Below are positions 48,593-56,438 of a stretch of DNA of 56,438 bases, in pieces. The notes below the pieces were generated by a model. That model was not told where the DNA came from. It worked only from the letters and a program-made list of their open reading frames with translations, and did no database searches. How positions within the stretch are numbered: the stretch's first letter is position 1; each line of letters begins with the position of its first letter. The DNA comes from an uncultured Solimonas sp. Lineage in GTDB: Bacteria > Pseudomonadota > Gammaproteobacteria > Nevskiales > Nevskiaceae. The stretch lies in contig CAMLDZ010000008.1 in the NCBI GenBank assembly GCA_946478985.1, positions 1 through 56,438 on the forward strand. The letters are read 5' to 3'. Position numbers and translations under genes: made by a program.

Positions 48593-50083
48593 ATGAACAA
48601 GAACATCCTGCTGATGGTGGATGTCGTCTCGAATGAGAAGGGCGTCGAGAAGGAACTGATCTTTCAGGCTCTGGAAGCGGCGCTGGCTTCGGCGGCAAAA
48701 GAACAGTACGGCGATGAAGCCGAGCTGCGGGTGTCGATTGATCGTGAGACCGGAGAATATGAGACGTTCCGGCGCTGGACGATTCTCGAGGACGACAGCG
48801 AGGACTTCGAGTTTCCCGAACGTCAGATCAAGCTGACGTATGCGCAGAAGGACAATGCCGCAGCCCAGCCGGGCGAAGTCATCGAGCGCAAGGTGGATTC
48901 GGTCGACTTTGGCCGTATCGGCGCGCAGAAGGCCAAGCAAGTCATTGTTCAGAAAGTGCGTGAGGCCGAGCGAGCCCAGATTGTCGCCGCCTATCAGGAC
49001 CGCGTCGGCGAACTGATTTCAGGTCAGGTCAAGCGGCTTGAGCGGGGCAGCGTCATCGTTGACCTTGGCGCCAACTCGGAAGCGATCATCCTGCGCGATC
49101 ATCTGATTCCGCGTGAGCCGATTCGTCCGGGCGACCGCATTCGCGGATTTCTTTACGAGGTCAGTCCGCAGGTTCGCGGTCCGCAGCTTTTCCTGTCGCG
49201 GACGATGTCTGAGTATCTGATGGAGCTGTTCAAGCTCGAAGTCCCGGAAATCGCTCAGGGTTTGATCGAGTTGAAGGGCGCCGCCCGTGATCCGGGACTG
49301 CGCGCGAAGATTGCGGTACAAGCCAAGGACAAGCGCATCGATCCCGTGGGCGCTTGCGTTGGCATGCGCGGTTCGCGAGTGCAGAGCGTCTCCAACGAAC
49401 TTGCCGGTGAGCGCGTCGACATCGTGCCCTGGGACGAGAACGTTGCACAATTCGTGATCAATGCGATGGCACCGGCCGAGGTCGAGACCATCGTCGTCGA
49501 CGAGGAGGCGCACTCGATGACGATCGGAGTTTCCGAAGAAAAGCTTGCGCAAGCCATTGGTCGGGGTGGACAGAATGTCCGCCTGGCGTCGGAGCTGACC
49601 GGCTGGGTCCTCAACGTCATGACGTCCGCCGAAGCGGAGTCGAAGAAGGAAGAGGAAAATCAGTCGGTGCTGCAGATGTTCATGGAGAACCTGGACGTCG
49701 ACGCTGAAGTGGCAGGCGTGCTGGTCCAGGAGGGCTTCACGACGCTGGAAGAGATCGCTTACGTTCCGGCGCAGGAAATGCTGGAAATCGATGAGTTCGA
49801 CGATCAGATCGTTGAAGAGCTGCGCAGCCGTGCGCGCGACATCCTGTTGACCAAGGCGATCGCCAAGGCCGAGCAGCGCGCGCATGCGCAGCCCTCGGAA
49901 GATCTGCTGAGCGTCGAAGGAATGGACGAGGACACGGCTTATCAGCTGGCCGAAGCTGGAATCGCTAGCTGCGAGGCTCTGGCTGATCTGGCAACGGACG
50001 AGTTGCTCGAAACGCTGCCGAATTTCGGCGAGGAGCGCGCATCCAAGTTGATCATGTCGGCGCGCGCGAAGGCTTACGCTTGA
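48593..50083 (+). CDS. nusA: Transcription termination/antitermination protein NusA
   Basis: Binds RNA polymerase and RNA to control pausing, termination and antitermination. Domains in order: N-terminal RNA polymerase-binding domain (1-130), S1 (about 135-200), KH1 and KH2 (KRIDPVGACVGMRGSRVQ and EEKLAQAIGRGGQNVRLA), then two acidic repeats at the C terminus (from about 365 and 440), as in E. coli. It is 496 residues. ATG at 48593 gives the family start MNKNILLMVDVVSNEKG. Confidence 0.97.
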   Translation: MNKNILLMVDVVSNEKGVEKELIFQALEAALASAAKEQYGDEAELRVSIDRETGEYETFRRWTILEDDSEDFEFPERQIKLTYAQKDNAAAQPGEVIERKVDSVDFGRIGAQKAKQVIVQKVREAERAQIVAAYQDRVGELISGQVKRLERGSVIVDLGANSEAIILRDHLIPREPIRPGDRIRGFLYEVSPQVRGPQLFLSRTMSEYLMELFKLEVPEIAQGLIELKGAARDPGLRAKIAVQAKDKRIDPVGACVGMRGSRVQSVSNELAGERVDIVPWDENVAQFVINAMAPAEVETIVVDEEAHSMTIGVSEEKLAQAIGRGGQNVRLASELTGWVLNVMTSAEAESKKEEENQSVLQMFMENLDVDAEVAGVLVQEGFTTLEEIAYVPAQEMLEIDEFDDQIVEELRSRARDILLTKAIAKAEQRAHAQPSEDLLSVEGMDEDTAYQLAEAGIASCEALADLATDELLETLPNFGEERASKLIMSARAKAYA

Positions 50084-50123
50084 AGCAGTTGAGGAAATCT
50101 GGGCTCGCGCCTAGGGAGTACGG

Positions 50124-52832
50124 ATGTCTACGGTAACGGTTCAGGATTTTGCGAAGGAACTCGGACGCCCCATCGAGGAACTGCTCGGGCAGTTCAGCGA
50201 GGCCGGCGTATCGGTCAAAAATGCTACGTCGCCGGTTTCCGCCGATGACAAGGTTGCTCTGCTCAACTATTTGAAGCAGAAGACCGGCCTGTCGAGCAAT
50301 GAGCCTCGGCGCATTACATTGAAGCGCAAGGAAACCACCGAGCTCAAGCTCGGTGGCGGACGTGGTGCGCCCTCCAAGACGATCAGCATCGAAGTGCGCA
50401 AGAAGCGCACCGTGCTCAAGAGCGACGAACTCGAGGTGGAGGCGCCGCCTGCTGTCACCGTCGAGTCGCTCGCTCCGGTGGAGATCGATGCGGAGGCGCT
50501 GCGTCTGGCCGAAGAGGCTCGGGCGCATGAGCAGGCCAGACACGAGGCCGCGGCCGCTCTGGCTGCAGAGGACGAGGCCAAGCGCTTGCAGGAAGAGCAA
50601 GCGCGTCGCGAGCAAGAGGAAGAGCAGTCGAGGCTGCGAGCTGAAGCCGAGGCCGCCCAGAAGGCGGCCCGTGAGGCCCATGACCGCAAGCTCAAGGAAG
50701 ATCCGCTATATCGCGCCAAGTGGGAAGCTGAGCAGGCACGTAGCCGCGCAGCGGAAAATGTCCGGCGCGCTGCGGAAGCAGCCCGTCAGAACGCTGCCCA
50801 GCGTGCCGCCGCGCCGGCGCCAACCCCTTCGCCGTCGCGCGGGGCGCGCTCCGCTGCGCCGTCCACCCCGTCCGCTACCCCGGCTCCCGCTACGCCGTCC
50901 GCAGACCGCGGGCGCGGTGGTCGTGATGATCGTGTGCATCGCCAGGAACTTCATCTTTCCGAAGGCAAGGGCGGCAAGCGCGACAAGAAGCAGAAGAAAC
51001 CGTCCGGCCGCATCAAGTTCGACAACGCGCATGGCTTCGAAAAGCCGGTAGCGCCGATTGTTCGTGAAGTTGAGGTGCCCGAGGCGATCACCGTCGGCGA
51101 GCTGGCCAACCGCATGGCAGTAAAGGCCACCGAGCTGATCAAGGTGATGATGAAGAACGGCGTCATGGCTACCATCAACCAGACGCTCGACCAGGACACG
51201 GCCGCGTTGATGGTCGAAGAAATGGGCCACAAGGCGCGCACTGTCAAGGCCTCGGACTTCGAGGAGAGCCTGGAACAGGCGGTTACCGGCGAAGTTCAGG
51301 ATCTCGAGCAGACGACGCGTCCTCCGGTCGTGACCATCATGGGTCACGTCGACCACGGCAAGACCTCGCTGCTCGACTACATCCGCAAGACCCGCGTGGC
51401 CGCCGGCGAGGCGGGTGGTATTACGCAGCACATTGGCGCGTACCACGTCAAAACCGACAAGGGCATCGTCAGTTTTCTTGACACCCCGGGCCACGCGGCA
51501 TTCACGCGGATGCGCGCACGTGGTGCGCAGGTCACCGACATCGTCATTCTGGTGGTGGCCGGCGACGACGGCGTGATGCCGCAGACGCGCGAGGCCATCC
51601 AGCATGCCCGCGCGGCCAAGGCGCCACTGATCGTTGCGATCACCAAGATCGACAAGCCGGATGCGAATCTGGATCGTGTCAAGAACGAACTGCTGAAAGA
51701 GGAAGTCGTTGCCGAAGATTACGGCGGCGATACACAGGTGGTCGGCGTTTCGGCGCACACCGGGGCCGGCGTGGACGCGCTGCTCGATGCGATTCTGCTG
51801 CAGGCAGAAGTCTTGGAGCTGACCGCGCCGATCAACGCTCCGGCGCGCGGCAACATTCTGGAATCCTCAGTCGAAAAAGGTCGCGGTCCGGTGGCAACCG
51901 TGCTGGTTCGTGTCGGCACACTCAAGCAGGGCGACGTCATTCTCTCGGGGCCGCATTTCGGCCGCGTCCGCGCGATGTTCGACGAAGCCGGCAAGCCGGT
52001 GAAGGAAGCGGGTCCCTCGATTCCGGTGCAGGTGCTCGGTTTGTCCGGCGCCCCGGACGCTGGCGACGACGTGGTGGTGGTCGCCGACGAGCGCAAGGCG
52101 CGCGAACTGGCCCTGCTGCGTGAACAGAAGCTGCGTGAGCAGAAGCTTGCGCACAATCAGGCCATCCGCATGGAGCAGGTCTTCGCCCGCATGGGTGAGG
52201 GCGAGCAGAAGTCGCTCAACATCATGGTCAAGGCCGACGTACAGGGCTCGGCTGAGGCGATCACCGAAGCGCTGCGCAAGATTCCAAGCGAAGAAGTACG
52301 CGTCAATGTGCTGTCGACCGCGGTTGGCGGCATCAACGAGTCCGATGTCGATCTGGCAATGGCGTCGAAGGCGATCATCATCGGCTTCAATGTTCGCGCC
52401 GATGGCGCTGCGCGCAAGCGCGTCCAGGACACCGGCGTCGACGTGCGCTACTACTCGATCATCTACGACATCATCGACGATGTCAGCGATGCGGTTTCGG
52501 GCCTGCTGGGCACCGAGACACGCGAGCAGATCGTTGGTATTGCGCAGGTGCGCGACGTGTTCCGCAGTTCCAAGCTAGGCAACATCGCCGGCTGCCTTGT
52601 CGTGGATGGCTCGGTGCAGCGCAATCTGCCGATCCGCGTGCTGCGCAACAGCACGGTCATTTATGAAGGCGTGCTGGAATCGCTGCGTCGCTTCAAGGAC
52701 GACGTGCAAAAGGTCGAGGCGGGCACCGAATGCGGCATTGGCGTCAAGGACTATAACGACATCAAGGCCGGCGACCAGATCGAGTGCTTCCAGCGCATCG
52801 AAGTCCGCCGCACGGTTCAGGCCGCGGCCTGA
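50124..52832 (+). CDS. infB: Translation initiation factor IF-2
   Basis: GTPase that brings initiator tRNA to the 30S subunit. The N-terminal domain ([20 protein letters not shown]) is followed by a long charged Glu/Arg/Ala region (about 120-230) and a Pro/Ala stretch, both typically variable. The second IF2-N domain ([21 protein letters not shown]) precedes the G domain at residue 400, with P loop GHVDHGKT (407-414), DTPGH and TKID. Domains II to IV follow. It is 902 residues, normal for this group. Confidence 0.97.
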   Translation: MSTVTVQDFAKELGRPIEELLGQFSEAGVSVKNATSPVSADDKVALLNYLKQKTGLSSNEPRRITLKRKETTELKLGGGRGAPSKTISIEVRKKRTVLKSDELEVEAPPAVTVESLAPVEIDAEALRLAEEARAHEQARHEAAAALAAEDEAKRLQEEQARREQEEEQSRLRAEAEAAQKAAREAHDRKLKEDPLYRAKWEAEQARSRAAENVRRAAEAARQNAAQRAAAPAPTPSPSRGARSAAPSTPSATPAPATPSADRGRGGRDDRVHRQELHLSEGKGGKRDKKQKKPSGRIKFDNAHGFEKPVAPIVREVEVPEAITVGELANRMAVKATELIKVMMKNGVMATINQTLDQDTAALMVEEMGHKARTVKASDFEESLEQAVTGEVQDLEQTTRPPVVTIMGHVDHGKTSLLDYIRKTRVAAGEAGGITQHIGAYHVKTDKGIVSFLDTPGHAAFTRMRARGAQVTDIVILVVAGDDGVMPQTREAIQHARAAKAPLIVAITKIDKPDANLDRVKNELLKEEVVAEDYGGDTQVVGVSAHTGAGVDALLDAILLQAEVLELTAPINAPARGNILESSVEKGRGPVATVLVRVGTLKQGDVILSGPHFGRVRAMFDEAGKPVKEAGPSIPVQVLGLSGAPDAGDDVVVVADERKARELALLREQKLREQKLAHNQAIRMEQVFARMGEGEQKSLNIMVKADVQGSAEAITEALRKIPSEEVRVNVLSTAVGGINESDVDLAMASKAIIIGFNVRADGAARKRVQDTGVDVRYYSIIYDIIDDVSDAVSGLLGTETREQIVGIAQVRDVFRSSKLGNIAGCLVVDGSVQRNLPIRVLRNSTVIYEGVLESLRRFKDDVQKVEAGTECGIGVKDYNDIKAGDQIECFQRIEVRRTVQAAA

Positions 52833-52861
52833 GTGCGGCAGGATCGGTCGCGGTCAGCCTG

Positions 52862-53230
52862 ATGAGAGAGTATCCGCGCAAGCTGCGCGTCAATGCGCAG
52901 TTGCAGAGCGAGCTGGCGGCGCTGATCCGTGCCGAGCTGTCCGATCCGCGCGTCGCCGGCGTGACGGTCACTGCGGTCGATGTATCTCCTGATCTGCGTA
53001 ATGCGCGTGTCAGCGTCAGCCTGCTGGGTTCCGACGATCGCCTGAAAGAGGCGCTGAAAGGGCTGACGAGGGCGGAAGGCAAGCTGCGTCATGGCCTGGG
53101 CGAGAAGCTGCGGCTGCGGCTGGTGCCGCATCTGCACTTCGTCGCCGATGCTGCCCTGCGTGAAGGCGACCGCATCAGCGCACTGATCGGCGCGGCCGTC
53201 CGCGACGACGACAGCCACAAACCCTCTTAG
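52862..53230 (+). CDS. rbfA: Ribosome-binding factor A
   Basis: Single KH-like domain protein that binds the 30S subunit and helps 16S rRNA maturation. Conserved ELAALIRAELSDPRVAGVTVTAVDVSPDLRNARVSVSLL and the late LRLRLVPHLHFVADAALREGDRI. ATG at 52862 gives 122 residues. The UAG stop shares its G with the truB GTG start. Confidence 0.93.
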   Translation: MREYPRKLRVNAQLQSELAALIRAELSDPRVAGVTVTAVDVSPDLRNARVSVSLLGSDDRLKEALKGLTRAEGKLRHGLGEKLRLRLVPHLHFVADAALREGDRISALIGAAVRDDDSHKPS

Positions 53231-54150
53231 TGTTAGCGCCTGTTCGCCTGCCGCGACGCAAGGTGTCGGGCATCCTGCTGCTCGACAAGCCGCTGGGCTT
53301 GAGCTCCAACGACGCCTTGCAGCGCGTCAAGCGCTTGTATCGGGCGGAGAAGGCCGGTCATACCGGTAGCCTCGATCCGCTGGCGACCGGCGTGCTGCCC
53401 ATTTGCCTGGGCGAGGCCACCAAGCTCAGCGGCGTCCTGCTTGAATCGGACAAATGGTACCGGGCGACGGTGCGCGTCGGCATCGCCACGACGACCGGCG
53501 ACGCGGAAGGCGAGCCGATCGGCCATTCGGATCCGAGCCAACTCAGCGAGATGCAGTTGCGAGCGGCGCTGCTGCAATTCGAGGGCCTTCAGCAGCAGAT
53601 CCCGCCGATGTATTCGGCACTCAAGAGCGCCGGCCGGCCCCTCTACGAACTGGCCCGGGCGGGCGAGACCGTAGAACGTGCGCCCCGGCAGGTCGTGATT
53701 CATGCGCTGCGCCTGCTGCGCTTCGGCTCGAACGAGTTCGAGTTCGAAGTGCATTGCTCCAAGGGCACTTACATCCGCACACTGGCCGAGGATATCGCCG
53801 CGGCGGCGCACCAGCGTGCTCATCTGATTGGCCTGCACAGGACGGCGGTGACGCCGTTCGACGCCGACCCTCTTGTCAGCCTGACGGCCCTCGAACAGCA
53901 GCGCGACGATCTGCAGGCGCTGGATCGGCTGTTGCTGAGTCCGGGGGAGGCCTTGCGCCACTGGCCGGGCGTGCTGGTGGACGATGTCCGCGCCAGCGCC
54001 CTGGCCTGCGGGCGTCCGCAGCGGATGCCCGGGATTCCCAGGGATAGCCGATTGGCAGTAAAGGACCAGGCCGGACGTCTGCTCGGCTTGGCGCATAGCG
54101 ATGCGGAAGGCTGGGTGCGACCGCAGCGATGGCTGGCAAGCGCCGTCTAA
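53230..54150 (+). CDS. truB: tRNA pseudouridine(55) synthase TruB
   Basis: Makes pseudouridine 55 in the T loop of tRNAs. The catalytic aspartate lies in AGHTGSLDPLATGVLPICLGEATK. Further signatures are QQIPPMYSALKSAGRPLYELAR and VHCSKGTYIRTLAEDI, and the C-terminal PUA-like region ends DVRASALACGRPQRMPGIPRD. GTG at 53230 gives 306 residues, directly after rbfA, so translation is coupled. Confidence 0.95.
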   Translation: MLAPVRLPRRKVSGILLLDKPLGLSSNDALQRVKRLYRAEKAGHTGSLDPLATGVLPICLGEATKLSGVLLESDKWYRATVRVGIATTTGDAEGEPIGHSDPSQLSEMQLRAALLQFEGLQQQIPPMYSALKSAGRPLYELARAGETVERAPRQVVIHALRLLRFGSNEFEFEVHCSKGTYIRTLAEDIAAAAHQRAHLIGLHRTAVTPFDADPLVSLTALEQQRDDLQALDRLLLSPGEALRHWPGVLVDDVRASALACGRPQRMPGIPRDSRLAVKDQAGRLLGLAHSDAEGWVRPQRWLASAV

Positions 54151-54224
54151 CTTGTGGGTAAGGCGCCGGAAAAGCTAATATAGCGGACTGTATAGAGTTC
54201 AAGAATCGTTTGGAGTGGAAGGCA

Positions 54225-54494
54225 ATGACGTTGACGGTTGAGCGCAAGGCGGAAGTGGTCAAGAAGTTCGCCCGCGGAAGTAACGATACGGGTTCTGCGG
54301 AAGTTCAGGTCGCCCTGCTGACGGAGCGGATCAATACGCTCGGTCCGCATTTCGAGCAGAACAAGAAGGACAACCACTCGCGCCGCGGTCTGCTGAAGAT
54401 GGTCAATCAGCGCCGCCAGATGCTGGACTATCTGAAGCGCAAGGATGAAGCTCGATATACGAAGCTCATCGCTGAACTCGGTCTGCGCCGCTAA
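54225..54494 (+). CDS. rpsO: 30S ribosomal protein S15
   Basis: Primary 16S rRNA-binding protein of the platform. At 89 residues it matches E. coli exactly in length, with [26 protein letters not shown] and [32 protein letters not shown] as signatures. ATG at 54225 has TGGAGTGGAAGG upstream. The 74-base gap after truB may hold a weak promoter (TTGTGG, 18 bases, TAATAT). A hairpin overlaps its stop codon. Many rpsO leaders are autoregulated by S15, but I cannot identify such a fold here. Confidence 0.97.
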   Translation: MTLTVERKAEVVKKFARGSNDTGSAEVQVALLTERINTLGPHFEQNKKDNHSRRGLLKMVNQRRQMLDYLKRKDEARYTKLIAELGLRR

Positions 54495-54514
54495 ATAGCG
54501 GCGTAGTCGTTTTT
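54486..54514 (+). terminator. Terminator-like hairpin overlapping the rpsO stop
   Basis: CGCCGCT (54486-54492) and AGCGGCG (54497-54503) pair around AAAT, and the TAA stop of rpsO (54492-54494) lies at the end of the first arm. TAGTCGTTTTT follows. It sits before pnp, where E. coli has terminator t1 and an RNase III site between rpsO and pnp; partial readthrough into pnp is likely. Confidence 0.6.
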
Positions 54515-54541
54515 ACCGTTTAGAAAAAAGAGGGGAAGACC

Positions 54542-56438
54542 ATGGCAGTACCTGCCACTCCCGCCGTGCCTGTCAAAAAGACCTTCCGCTACGGCAAGCA
54601 TGACGTAACGTTTGAAACCGCCGCGATCGCCCGCCAGGCGCACGGCGCGGTGCTCGTGCATGTGGACGAGACGGTGGTTCTGGTTACCGTCGTCGGCAAG
54701 AAAGAAGCCAAGCCGGATCAGGACTTTTTTCCGCTTACCGTCGACTACATGGAGAAGTTCTACGCCGGTGGGCGCGTGCCCGGCGGCTTCTTCAAGCGTG
54801 AGGGCCGTCCGACTGAAAAGGAGACGCTGACTTCGCGCCTGATCGACCGGCCGTTGCGCCCCTTGTTCCCCGACGGCTATTACAACGAAGTGCAGATCGT
54901 CGCGACGGTCATGTCGCTGAACCCGGAAGTCGACGGTGACATCCCGGCGATGCTCGGTGCTTCGGCGGCGCTGGCGCTGTCCGGCATTCCGTTCCTGGGC
55001 CCGATCGGTGCGGCCAAGGTCGGCTACAAGGATGGCAATTACATCCTCAACCCGACTGCCTCCGAACTCGACAGCTCGGATCTGGAACTGATCGTCGCCG
55101 GCACCAAAGACGCCGTGCTGATGGTGGAGTCGGAAGCCAAGATGCTGTCGGAAGCCGTGATGCTGGGTGCCGTGCTGTTCGGCCATGAGCAGATGCAGGC
55201 GGCGATCCAGGCGATCAACGAATTCGCAGCCGAAGCCGGCAAGCCGAAGTGGGACTGGACACCTGCAGACCGCAGTGCGGTCAAGGCTTTTGCGGGCCAG
55301 TTTGAGAACAGCATCGCCGAGGCCTACGGCATCACCGAGAAGCAGGCGCGCTACGCCAAGCTCGATGAAGTCAGCAAGAAGGCCAAGGCCGCCCGCGGCG
55401 CCGACGCACCGTTCTCGGAAAACCAGCTCAAGGCCGAACTCGAAGAGGTCAAGGCCAAGGTCGTCCGCAATCGCATCCTCGACGGCGCGCCGCGCATCGA
55501 CGGCCGCGACCGCTTCACGGTGCGCCCGCTGGCGATTTCGGCCGGCGTGCTGCCGCGTACTCATGGTTCGGCGCTGTTCACCCGCGGCGAAACCCAGGTG
55601 CTGGCGATCACCACGCTGGGCACCGGCAAGGATTACCAGATCATCGACGCCGTCGAGGGCGAGTGGCATGAGCACTTCATGTTCCACTACAACTTCCCGC
55701 CGTACTGCGTTGGTGAAACGGGCCGCATGAATGCGCCGAAGCGTCGCGAAATCGGCCATGGCCGGCTCGCCAAGCGCGGTGTTGCGGCGGTGATGCCGGA
55801 CCTGGACAAGGAATTCCCGTATATCGTCCGTGTCGTTTCGGAAGTCACCGAGTCGAACGGTTCGAGCTCGATGGCCTCGGTTTGCGGCGCCTGTCTGTCG
55901 ATGATGGACGCCGGCGTGCCGCTCAAGGCGCCGGTCGCCGGCGTGGCGATGGGTCTGATCCTCGAAGAAGGTCGCTGGGCGGTGCTCACCGATATCCTCG
56001 GTGACGAGGATCACCTCGGCGACATGGACTTCAAGGTTGCTGGCACCAAGGACGGGGTCACCGCGCTGCAGATGGACATCAAGATCACCGGCATTACCGG
56101 CGAGATCATGGCCCAGGCGCTGCAGCAGGCGCAGACTGCACGTCTGAGCATCCTCGAGCAGATGGTGCAGGTGCTGCCGAGCGCGCGCTCGCAGCTGTCG
56201 CCGCATGCGCCGCGCATCACCACGATCAAGATCAATCCGGACAAGATCCGCGAAGTCATCGGCAAGGGTGGCGCAACCATCCAGTCGATCACCAAGGAAA
56301 CCGGCACGCAGATCGACATCAGCGACGATGGCACGATCAAGATCGCGGCGGTCGACGGCAAGGCGGCGGAAGCGGCGATTAACCGCATCAACACGCTGAC
56401 CCGCGATGTCGAAGTCGGCACGATCTACGAAGGCAAGG
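54542..56438 (+). CDS. pnp: Polyribonucleotide nucleotidyltransferase (partial, 3' end outside)
   Basis: Phosphorolytic 3'-5' exoribonuclease of the RNA degradosome. ATG at 54542 follows AGGGGA. It opens with [21 protein letters not shown] and [30 protein letters not shown] of the first RNase PH domain. The helical domain and second RNase PH domain ([19 protein letters not shown]) follow, then the KH domain with [13 protein letters not shown]. The frame is open to the end of the window, codon 632, so about 70 codons holding the S1 domain are missing by truncation of the window, not of the gene. Confidence 0.97.
   Translation, partial: MAVPATPAVPVKKTFRYGKHDVTFETAAIARQAHGAVLVHVDETVVLVTVVGKKEAKPDQDFFPLTVDYMEKFYAGGRVPGGFFKREGRPTEKETLTSRLIDRPLRPLFPDGYYNEVQIVATVMSLNPEVDGDIPAMLGASAALALSGIPFLGPIGAAKVGYKDGNYILNPTASELDSSDLELIVAGTKDAVLMVESEAKMLSEAVMLGAVLFGHEQMQAAIQAINEFAAEAGKPKWDWTPADRSAVKAFAGQFENSIAEAYGITEKQARYAKLDEVSKKAKAARGADAPFSENQLKAELEEVKAKVVRNRILDGAPRIDGRDRFTVRPLAISAGVLPRTHGSALFTRGETQVLAITTLGTGKDYQIIDAVEGEWHEHFMFHYNFPPYCVGETGRMNAPKRREIGHGRLAKRGVAAVMPDLDKEFPYIVRVVSEVTESNGSSSMASVCGACLSMMDAGVPLKAPVAGVAMGLILEEGRWAVLTDILGDEDHLGDMDFKVAGTKDGVTALQMDIKITGITGEIMAQALQQAQTARLSILEQMVQVLPSARSQLSPHAPRITTIKINPDKIREVIGKGGATIQSITKETGTQIDISDDGTIKIAAVDGKAAEAAINRINTLTRDVEVGTIYEGK

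Overview
The window is a stretch of ordinary core chromosome from a high-GC Gammaproteobacterium. The order pcm-dedA-nlpD, a SUF cluster led by an Rrf2 regulator, a class II DAHP synthase, a 373-residue FabH-like synthase, and the block carAB-greA-rlmE-ftsH-folP-glmM-tpiA-secG-tRNA-Leu-tRNA-fMet-rimP-nusA-infB-rbfA-truB-rpsO-pnp all point that way. The overall mix would fit the Xanthomonadales/Nevskiales side of the class, but that placement is inference from gene content alone. I see no insertion sequence, prophage, integrase, CRISPR array or rRNA gene.

Layout. 1-2037: protein repair and envelope genes (pcm, dedA, nlpD), without rpoS after nlpD. 2075-3163: a membrane fatty acid desaturase. 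3470-9683: amino acid genes (alaC, hom, an acetyltransferase, thrC) and recJ. 9694-16191 (minus strand): a diguanylate cyclase behind the Fe-S assembly operon regulator-sufB-sufC-sufD-sufS. 16299-24798: small enzymes, several alpha/beta hydrolases, an unknown membrane cluster, a FabH-like synthase, sppA and murI. 24879-27434: a PAS-PAS-PAS-GGDEF-EAL protein. 27451-29715 (minus): a small unknown gene, an SCP2 protein, rsmJ and nadC. 29778-32200: a Nudix and a MazG-like hydrolase, dapB and an acetyltransferase. 32213-34657: sodB divergent from a COG2345-type regulator, then a PA0069-type radical SAM gene. 34654-36014 (minus): class II DAHP synthase behind a long leader. 36433-56438: carAB and then the translation and RNA-processing block, cut off inside pnp.

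The most interesting structure is the 477-base region between DAHP synthase and carA. On the minus strand it encodes a 24-residue leader peptide containing Arg-Phe-Trp-Tyr-Arg-Pro-Tyr. This is followed by three mutually exclusive pairings, the last being a GC-rich terminator-like hairpin: the layout of a trp-type ribosome-mediated attenuator, here sensing aromatic amino acids and placed in front of the first enzyme of the shikimate pathway. A second, 20-codon frame overlaps the DAHP synthase start as ATGA. On the plus strand the carA promoter (perfect TATAAT) is followed by a separate hairpin with a T run, overlapped by a six-codon mini-frame. The two divergent pathways therefore both appear to have leader control.

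Other points worth a look: two copies of a roughly 95-base palindromic repeat (one inside the suf operon), an initiator tRNA with U1.U72, a redox-type regulator divergent from sodB, an unusual insertion in AlaC, and a tandem PAS duplication.
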